NCBI RefSeq assembly: GCF_000024845.1
Contig: NC_013501.1
Span: forward strand, 1,430,001 to 1,494,000
Source of the DNA: Rhodothermus marinus DSM 4252
GTDB lineage: Bacteria > Bacteroidota > Rhodothermia > Rhodothermales > Rhodothermaceae
DNA: 64,000 bases
Reading direction: 5' to 3'
Part shown: positions 58,243 to 64,000 of the stretch, one piece after another
How the letters are laid out: each line of letters starts with the position of its first letter
Position numbering within the stretch: position 1 is the first letter of the stretch
The notes under the pieces: model-generated
Seen by the model: the letters and a program-made list of their open reading frames with translations, nothing else
The model's database searches: none
What the model was told of the DNA's origin: nothing
Made by a program: the position numbers and the translations under genes

Positions 58243-58938
58243 ATGTTGTCGCTGATTGTCATTCTGATTCTGAGCTATCTGGTGGGCTCTATCCCGGGTA
58301 GCGTGTGGGTGGGGCAGCTGCTGTACGGTATTGACGTGCGTCAGTATGGCAGCGGCAACGCCGGAGCCACGAACGTCTTCCGCGTGCTGGGCTGGAAAGC
58401 AGGGATTCTGGCGACCATCGTCGATCTGGGCAAAGGATTGCTGGCGGCCGGCGTGATTGCGACGATCCGGATTGACGACCTGCCGTCGGGCTTGGCACAC
58501 TGGCATATCGAAACCGTGGTGCGGCTGATGGCAGGCATTGCCGCCGTGCTGGGGCACATGTTTCCCATCTGGGCTGGTTTCCGTGGTGGCAAGGGCGTCA
58601 ACACGTCGGCCGGCGTGCTGCTGGCGCTGACGCCGGTCACGACCCTGATCACGGCGGCCGTCTTTGTGGTCGTGCTGCTGGTGTCGCGCTACGTGTCGCT
58701 GGCTTCCATCGTGGCGGCCATTGCGTTTCCTTCGACGGTGGCGATTCGCAAGTATGTGTTCGGCATCGAGTCGCTGGACACCAGCCTGCTGATATTCGGC
58801 ATCGTGCTGGCCGCCATTGTGATCTGGGCACACCGTTCGAACATCCGGCGGCTGCTCAGCGGCACGGAAAACCGCGTGCGCACGTTCCGGCCGGCCCGCG
58901 GCATGCTGGGACGCGGCGAGCTGAAGCCGAAGGCGTAG
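58243..58938 (+). CDS. plsY: acyl-phosphate:glycerol-3-phosphate acyltransferase PlsY
   Basis: 231 aa, about five membrane helices; somewhat longer than the usual 190-210. Transfers acyl from acyl-phosphate to glycerol-3-phosphate, first committed step of phospholipid synthesis. Marks: YLVGSIPGSVWVGQLLYGID, GSGNAGATNVFRVLG (the first conserved loop), GHMFPIWAGFRGGKGVNTSAGV (catalytic region with FRGGKG) and IVIWAHRSNIRRLLSGTENR. gpsA, which makes its substrate, follows by 40 bp. Confidence 0.97.
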   Translation: MLSLIVILILSYLVGSIPGSVWVGQLLYGIDVRQYGSGNAGATNVFRVLGWKAGILATIVDLGKGLLAAGVIATIRIDDLPSGLAHWHIETVVRLMAGIAAVLGHMFPIWAGFRGGKGVNTSAGVLLALTPVTTLITAAVFVVVLLVSRYVSLASIVAAIAFPSTVAIRKYVFGIESLDTSLLIFGIVLAAIVIWAHRSNIRRLLSGTENRVRTFRPARGMLGRGELKPKA

Positions 58939-58978
58939 CACGGACGATTTTGTTCTCGAAGACGACCTTCACAGAGCC

Positions 58979-60085
58979 ATGAAGGCACACGCCAGCCAGG
59001 CCCGACGGCCGGCCGGGCGCAGGGTGACGGTTTTTGGTGCGGGAAGCTGGGGAACGGCTCTGGCCCTGCTGCTGGCGTCGAATGGACACGCGGTCACGCT
59101 CTGGGCCCGGCGGTCCGAAGTGGCCGAGCACATCCGCCGCACGCGGCACAATCCGACCTATCTACCCGAGATCGAGCTGCCGCATTCCGTACACGTGACG
59201 GCCGATCTGCAGGAAGCAGCCGCCGACCGAGACGTCTGGGTGGTGGCCACGCCGGCCCAGGCCGTTCGCAGCCTGGCCGAGCAATTGCGACCATGGGCGC
59301 ACCCGGACCTGATCATCGTCTCGGTGGCCAAAGGGCTGGAAATCGCCACGCTGAAAACCACCACCCAGGTGCTGGCCGAGGTGCTGCCCGAAGTGCCGCG
59401 GGAACGAATCGGCGTGCTCTACGGTCCCAGCCATGCCGAAGAGGTGGCCGCCGGCATGCCCACCACCGTGGTGGCCTCGGCGCCTTCCTGTGCGGTGGCC
59501 GAGCAGATTCAGGCGCTGTTTATGGCCCCGACGTTCCGGGTGTACGTCAACCCCGACCTGATCGGCGTCGAGATTGCCGGCTCGGTCAAGAACGTGCTGG
59601 CGCTGGCGGCCGGCATGAGCGACGGCGTGGGGTTCGGCGACAACGCGAAGGCGGCCCTGATCACACGCGGGCTGGCCGAAATCCAGCGGCTGGGCGTTCG
59701 GCTGGGGGCCGATCCGGCCACGTTTGCCGGACTGGCCGGCATCGGCGATCTGGTGGTTACCTGCATGAGCCGCCACAGCCGCAACCGCTACGTGGGCGAG
59801 CAGATCGGCCGCGGCCGCACGCTCGAAGAGGTGCAACGGGAAATGCAGATGGTGGCCGAAGGGGTGCCGACGACCGCGGCCGTCTATCGACTGGCCCGGG
59901 AACTGGGCGTTGAAATGCCGATCACCGAGGCCGTCTATCAGATCCTGTTCGAGGGCAAAAAGCCCCGCGAGGCCGTCCGGGAACTGATGACGCGCGAGGC
60001 CAAGTACGAAGACTGGTTGCCCCACACGCCGGAAACGACCCGGCCTGACGGGCTGGCTGCTTCAGAACCGACTCCTTCTCGATAG
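58979..60085 (+). CDS. gpsA: glycerol-3-phosphate dehydrogenase [NAD(P)+]
   Basis: 368 aa. Reduces dihydroxyacetone phosphate to sn-glycerol-3-phosphate for lipid synthesis. Rossmann motif VTVFGAGSWGTALALLLASNG begins near residue 16; also WVVATPAQAVRSLAEQL, YGPSHAEEVAAGMPTTVV, AGSVKNVLALAAGMSDGVGFG (catalytic Lys) and GLAGIGDLVVTCMSRHSRNR. A 15-residue N-terminal extension and a tail of about 20 residues lengthen it. With plsY it forms a two-step lipid module. Confidence 0.97.
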   Translation: MKAHASQARRPAGRRVTVFGAGSWGTALALLLASNGHAVTLWARRSEVAEHIRRTRHNPTYLPEIELPHSVHVTADLQEAAADRDVWVVATPAQAVRSLAEQLRPWAHPDLIIVSVAKGLEIATLKTTTQVLAEVLPEVPRERIGVLYGPSHAEEVAAGMPTTVVASAPSCAVAEQIQALFMAPTFRVYVNPDLIGVEIAGSVKNVLALAAGMSDGVGFGDNAKAALITRGLAEIQRLGVRLGADPATFAGLAGIGDLVVTCMSRHSRNRYVGEQIGRGRTLEEVQREMQMVAEGVPTTAAVYRLARELGVEMPITEAVYQILFEGKKPREAVRELMTREAKYEDWLPHTPETTRPDGLAASEPTPSR

Positions 60086-60102
60086 CCCGACGCCGTCCCA
60101 CC

Positions 60103-60759
60103 ATGACGCTTCAGGAACTGAACCAGCTGGTGGCCCTGGGCGAGGGGCTCACGCTGGAATTCAAGCGCCGCGTTCCCCGTCCCGAGCGGATCGCCAAGGA
60201 GGTTATCGCCTTTGCCAACACGCGCGGGGGACGCCTGCTGCTGGGCGTGGACGACAGCGGTGCCATCGTGGGCGTGCGCGACCCCGACGAAGAGGTCTTC
60301 GCCCTGCGACAGGCCCTGCACCGTTGCGCCACGCCGCCTATTGCCTTCACGCTGGAGCGCGTTCAGGTGGAGCACCGGCGGGAGGTGATCGTGGTGACGA
60401 TCGAGGAGAGCGCGCGTAAGCCGCACTTTCTGCGCAACGGCCGACACCGGCAGGCTTATATCCGGGTGGAAGATCGGAGCATCGAGGCCAGTCCGGAAGT
60501 GCTGGCGCTCATGCGGGCCGAAAAACATCCGCGCAATGTCGTCTTCACCTTCGGCGAGAAGGAGCTGTTGCTGATGCGGTATCTGGAGCATTACGGCCGC
60601 ATCACCGTGCAGCAGTTCGCCCAGCTGGCCAATCTGTCGCGTCGGCAGGCCTCGCGCACGCTGGTGCTCCTCACGGAGGCCAACGTGCTGCGCCTGCACC
60701 CCGACGAGCCGCACGACTACTTTACGCTGGCTTACAACGCTTCGTCCTCGGCCGCCTGA
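60103..60759 (+). CDS. AlbA_2 / Schlafen-type ATP-binding domain protein with winged helix
   Basis: 218 aa. The N-terminal 130 residues are the AlbA_2 domain: EGLTLEFKRRVPRPERIAKE, VIAFANTRGGRLLLGVDDSG, GVRDPDEEVF and RHRQAYIRVEDRS. The C-terminal part is a winged helix-turn-helix (LLMRYLEHYGRITVQQFAQL, ANLSRRQASRTLVLLTEANV). Such proteins are usually annotated as transcriptional regulators or ATP-binding proteins; targets unknown. Starts 17 bp after gpsA, so it probably shares that transcript. Confidence 0.88.
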   Translation: MTLQELNQLVALGEGLTLEFKRRVPRPERIAKEVIAFANTRGGRLLLGVDDSGAIVGVRDPDEEVFALRQALHRCATPPIAFTLERVQVEHRREVIVVTIEESARKPHFLRNGRHRQAYIRVEDRSIEASPEVLALMRAEKHPRNVVFTFGEKELLLMRYLEHYGRITVQQFAQLANLSRRQASRTLVLLTEANVLRLHPDEPHDYFTLAYNASSSAA

Positions 60760-60828
60760 GCGGTGACAGACTGCTGTCACCGAAGCACCGGTAAACTCGG
60801 GCCGGATACGAAATCCGTCCAGAATCCG

Positions 60829-60836
60829 TATCTTGT
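60829..60836 (+). promoter_or_regulatory. candidate -7 element of parC (TATCTTGT)
   Basis: Approximate match to TAnnTTTG, 41 bp upstream of the chosen ATG; a GTTATTGCA...AAAAA motif lies between. Confidence 0.3.
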
Positions 60837-60877
60837 TCTGTGCGTTCATCCGGAAAGTCTGTTATTGCAATACAAAA

Positions 60878-63205
60878 ATGCCGGTTGTAGAAGTCATTCC
60901 CCTGCACGAGACGACGCGGGAGCGCTACCTGAACTTCGCGTTGTCCGTTATTACAAGCCGCGCGTTGCCGGACATCCGGGACGGTCTCAAGCCCGTCCAG
61001 CGGCGCATTCTGTATGCGATGTTTCAGCACCTGCGTCTCTACCCGGACGCCCGCTATCGCAAAAGCGCCACGATCGTCGGAGAGGTGATGGGTAAATACC
61101 ACCCGCACGGCGACGCGGCCATCTACGAAGCCATGGTGCGCATGGCGCAGGACTTCTCGCTGCGCTATCCGCTGGTGGACGGGCATGGCAACTTCGGTTC
61201 GATCGACGGCGACGCGGCGGCCGCCATGCGCTACACCGAGGCGCGGCTGCGTCCGCTGGCCATGCAGCTCTTGGAGGAGCTGCGGCGCCAGACCGTCCCC
61301 ATGCGGCCCAACTTCGACGGTACGCTCTTCGAGCCGGTGGTCCTTCCGGCCCGCTTCCCGAACCTGCTCGTCAACGGTGCCAGCGGCATCGCGGTGGGCA
61401 TGGCGACCAACATCCCGCCCCACAACCTGGGCGAGGTAATCGATGCGCTCATCTATCTGATCGACGTGCCCAACGCGCCGCTGGAGACCATCCTGGAGCG
61501 GTTCATCCAGGGGCCTGACTTCCCGACCGGCGGCCGGGTGCTCAACACGCGCGAGGAGTTGCTGGAAATCTACCGCACAGGCGAGGGGCCCATCGAACTG
61601 CGCGGTGAATACAAACTGGAGGGCAAGACGCGCATCGTCATTACGTCGATCCCGTACGGCATCGCCAAGGCCGACCTGGTCGAGAAGATCGCCGAGCATA
61701 TCGCGGCCGGCAAGGTGCCCCAGCTTTCGGACGTGCGGGACGAATCGACCGATGAGGTGCGCATCGTGCTTGAGCTGCGCCGGGGTGCCGATCCGGAGGC
61801 GGCCATGGCCTACCTGTTCCGACACACGCCGCTTCAGACACGCTTTCACGTGAACCTGACGTGTCTGGTACCGACGGCCAACCCGGAGGTCGCCGCGCCG
61901 CGCAAGGTCGATCTAATGACCATGCTCCGGGCCTTTCTCGAATTCCGCATGGAAGTGGTGGTACGGCGACTGCGCTACGATCTGGAGCAACTTGAGCGCC
62001 GCATCCACATCCTGCGCGGATTCGAGAAAATCTTCGGGGCGCTGGACGAAGCCATCCGGATCATCCGCGCCGCGCGCGACAAGGCCGACGCCGCCCAGCG
62101 CCTGATGCACCGCTTCCAGCTCGACGACGTGCAGGCCGACGCCATCCTCGAAACGAAACTCTACAAGCTCTCGCGGCTGGAGATCGAAGCGATTCGTCAG
62201 GAACTGGAAGAAAAAGAACGCCAGGCGGCCGAACTGCGGGCACTGCTGGCCGACGAAGCCGCCCGCTGGGGACTCATCCGCGAGGAATTGAAGGCCATCA
62301 AAAAGCAATTTGCCGACGCGCGGCGCACCGTCATCGCCGGACCCGACGAGGGCTTCGAATACAACCAGGAAGCCTACATCGTGGACGAAGACGTGTACGT
62401 CATCGTCACGCGGGACGGCTGGGTCAAGCGCCAGCGCTCCTACACGGACGTGCAGAGCATCCGCGTCCGCGAAGGCGATACGGTGGGCTGGGTGCTTCCT
62501 GGTTCGACCCGTGCCACCGTCGGTTTCTTTACGAACTACGGCCGCTGCTACACCACGCGCATCGACTCGCTTCCCAGCACGACGGGGTACGGCGATCCGG
62601 TGCAGAAGCTGTTCGACTTTTCGGACCGGGAGCGCGTTGTCGGCGTGGTGGTCTTCGACGAGCGGGCACTTCCCCGACCGGTTCCGGAGCCCGAAGTCGA
62701 ACCGGCACTGTTCGAGAACGGGGAGCAGGAAGCGCCCCGTGTGCATGTGGTGGCCGTCACCCGTAAGGGCCAGACGCTCCGCATCCCCATCGATGGCTTC
62801 CGGGAGCCGTCCACGAAAAATGGCCGCCTTTTCATGCGCCTGGAGAAAGGCGACGAAGTGCTGGGTGTCGAGGTAGCGGCCGGCGACGAGAACGTCTGTC
62901 TGGCTTCACGCGAGGGCTACGTGCTCATCTTCCCCGTGCACCAGATTCCGCCGGTCAAGTCGGCGGCCAAAGGCGTGATCGCCATGCGTCTGGGCAGGGG
63001 CGACGAGGTGCTGGGCTTCACGCTGGCTTCGGCCGCCCGCGAGGGGCTGGAGGTGGAGACCAGCCGCGGCCGGCGCGAGATCGTCCGCACCACGAAGTTC
63101 GAGGTGTCGCGCCGGGGTAACCGGGGCCGGCAGATCATACGGCGCGGCCAGCTCGTCCGGGTCATCCCGGCACCGGTGGAAATTCGACTGAACGGACAGG
63201 GATAA
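60878..63205 (+). CDS. parC: type IIA topoisomerase subunit A, ParC-like
   Basis: 775 aa. Breaks and rejoins DNA for chromosome unlinking. N-terminal winged-helix with [20 protein letters not shown] and [18 protein letters not shown]; catalytic Tyr119 in [11 protein letters not shown]. Coiled coil around residues 350-490, then a beta-pinwheel C-terminal domain ([37 protein letters not shown]). The GyrA box (QRRGGKG) is not recognisable; the nearest stretch reads [16 protein letters not shown], so it is better called ParC. In the quinolone region Ala80 and Glu84 replace the E. coli GyrA Ser83 and Asp87. Start ATG 60878 chosen. parE follows 13 bp later. Confidence 0.92.
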   Translation: MPVVEVIPLHETTRERYLNFALSVITSRALPDIRDGLKPVQRRILYAMFQHLRLYPDARYRKSATIVGEVMGKYHPHGDAAIYEAMVRMAQDFSLRYPLVDGHGNFGSIDGDAAAAMRYTEARLRPLAMQLLEELRRQTVPMRPNFDGTLFEPVVLPARFPNLLVNGASGIAVGMATNIPPHNLGEVIDALIYLIDVPNAPLETILERFIQGPDFPTGGRVLNTREELLEIYRTGEGPIELRGEYKLEGKTRIVITSIPYGIAKADLVEKIAEHIAAGKVPQLSDVRDESTDEVRIVLELRRGADPEAAMAYLFRHTPLQTRFHVNLTCLVPTANPEVAAPRKVDLMTMLRAFLEFRMEVVVRRLRYDLEQLERRIHILRGFEKIFGALDEAIRIIRAARDKADAAQRLMHRFQLDDVQADAILETKLYKLSRLEIEAIRQELEEKERQAAELRALLADEAARWGLIREELKAIKKQFADARRTVIAGPDEGFEYNQEAYIVDEDVYVIVTRDGWVKRQRSYTDVQSIRVREGDTVGWVLPGSTRATVGFFTNYGRCYTTRIDSLPSTTGYGDPVQKLFDFSDRERVVGVVVFDERALPRPVPEPEVEPALFENGEQEAPRVHVVAVTRKGQTLRIPIDGFREPSTKNGRLFMRLEKGDEVLGVEVAAGDENVCLASREGYVLIFPVHQIPPVKSAAKGVIAMRLGRGDEVLGFTLASAAREGLEVETSRGRREIVRTTKFEVSRRGNRGRQIIRRGQLVRVIPAPVEIRLNGQG

Positions 63206-63218
63206 GCAGACAGAACCT

Positions 63219-64000
63219 ATGGCGGAGCTTGCGGCAACCTATACGGGCAAGGACATCCAGGTACTGGAAGGGCTGGAGCCGGTGCGGAAGCGGCCGGGCA
63301 TGTACATCGGCGGCACCGGCAAACCCGGCCTGCATCACCTGCTCTGGGAGATCGTCGACAACGCGGTGGACGAGGCCGTCAACGGCTTCGCCTCGCTGAT
63401 CGAGGTGACGCTGCACGCCGACGGCCGGAGCGTTACGGTGACGGACAACGGCCGGGGGATCCCCGTCGATCCGCACCCGGTCAAGAAGATCCCCACGCTG
63501 GAGCTGATCCTCACCACGCTTCACGCCGGCGGCAAGTTCGATCGAAAGAATTACATCACTTCGGGCGGACTCCACGGCGTGGGCGCTTCGGTGGTGAACG
63601 CGCTCTCGGAGGAGCTCGTCGCCACGGTGAAGCGCGACGGGAAGACCTACCAGCAGCGCTTCGTGCGCGGCAAGCCGAAAACGAAGCTGAAGGTCGTTGC
63701 CGAAAACACGCGCGGCACCGGCACCAGCATCTATTTTCGTCCCGACCCGGAGATTTTCGAAACCACCGAGTTCGATCCGGTCTGGATCCGGGAGCATCTG
63801 GAGATCAAGACGTACCTGAACCGTAACCTGAAGATCGTTTTCAAGGACGAGACGAGCGGGGAACGGTACGAATTCCATCACGAAGGAGGAATCGTCGAGT
63901 ATCTGGCGCGACTGGTCGAGGAGCAGGGCGCGCGCGTGGTGCATCCCGAACCGTTCGTGCTGATTCAGGAGGAGTTGCGCGACGGAGCCCGCTTGGAGGT
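63219..64000 (+). CDS. parE: type IIA topoisomerase subunit B (ParE/GyrB), 3' end outside window
   Basis: First 260 residues only. GHKL ATPase domain: LEGLEPVRKRPGMYIGGTG, LWEIVDNAVDEAVNGFASLI, VTVTDNGRGIPVDPHP, and TSGGLHGVGASVVNALSEEL (ATP lid). Starts at ATG 63219, 13 bp after parC. GyrB and ParE cannot be told apart surely from this part alone; the adjacency to a ParC-like subunit favours ParE. Runs off the right edge. Confidence 0.93.
   Translation, partial: MAELAATYTGKDIQVLEGLEPVRKRPGMYIGGTGKPGLHHLLWEIVDNAVDEAVNGFASLIEVTLHADGRSVTVTDNGRGIPVDPHPVKKIPTLELILTTLHAGGKFDRKNYITSGGLHGVGASVVNALSEELVATVKRDGKTYQQRFVRGKPKTKLKVVAENTRGTGTSIYFRPDPEIFETTEFDPVWIREHLEIKTYLNRNLKIVFKDETSGERYEFHHEGGIVEYLARLVEEQGARVVHPEPFVLIQEELRDGARLE

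Overview
The window is 64 kb of GC-rich, gene-dense bacterial chromosome. Gene content and layout point to Rhodothermus (Rhodothermota, close to Rhodothermus marinus), a thermophilic, salt-loving relative of the Bacteroidetes. The strongest clue is the complex I gene block nuoJ-K-L-M, then a NhaD-type Na+/H+ antiporter, then a pterin carbinolamine dehydratase, then nuoN, an arrangement I recall as described for R. marinus. Supporting clues are several Bacteroidetes-type -7 promoter elements (TAnnTTTG and close variants), alginate-export-type outer membrane porins and a long ALDH4-type PruA. No rRNA or CRISPR array is present. The only mobile element I can support is one intact IS1595-family insertion sequence.

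Layout: 1-4.2 kb holds the 3' part of ligA, two tandem secreted barrel-like proteins and a porin. 4.3-8.5 kb is a plus-strand unit with a small helical protein, a sodium:solute symporter and a PgpH-type HD phosphodiesterase. 8.5-12 kb is on the minus strand: a GntR regulator coupled to a zinc-ribbon protein, a small membrane protein and pruA. 12.1-13.1 kb has tRNA-Leu(UAA) with an IS1595 element inserted 3 bp after it. 13.3-18.9 kb carries a membrane protein, adk, a prenyl diphosphate synthase, HPr, Enzyme I and a sugar-phosphate isomerase. 19-26.8 kb has a lipoprotein phosphatase, a hendecad-repeat coiled-coil protein, alkaline phosphatase, a DEDDh exonuclease/GIY-YIG fusion, an internally duplicated secreted protein and Ppx/GppA. 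26.9-34.8 kb is the complex I/NhaD/PCD operon.

34.9-38.4 kb on the minus strand has spmB, spmA and uvrC. 38.5-44.6 kb has a Uma2 nuclease, a cation-diffusion transporter, sbcC, an EamA transporter (minus) and a MerR regulator, followed by tRNA-Pro(GGG). After a 0.66-kb non-coding, partly AT-rich stretch come gltB, gltD, thrB and thrC (glutamate and threonine synthesis), an unusual orphan protein and a secreted propeller-like protein (minus). The right end holds an enoyl-CoA hydratase, a diverged squalene/phytoene-synthase-like protein, purM, plsY, gpsA, an AlbA/Schlafen-type protein, parC and the start of parE.

Functional themes are ion and energy coupling (complex I with NhaD, the symporter with a cyclic-dinucleotide phosphodiesterase), phosphate scavenging (three phosphatases in 8 kb), nitrogen and amino-acid metabolism (pruA, gltBD, thrBC), and DNA repair (ligA, uvrC, the exonuclease/GIY-YIG fusion, sbcC, parCE). 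Most of the window is core genome. The more unusual items are the operon architectures, the fusion protein, the orphan proteins, the palindrome before the porin and the long leader before gltB.
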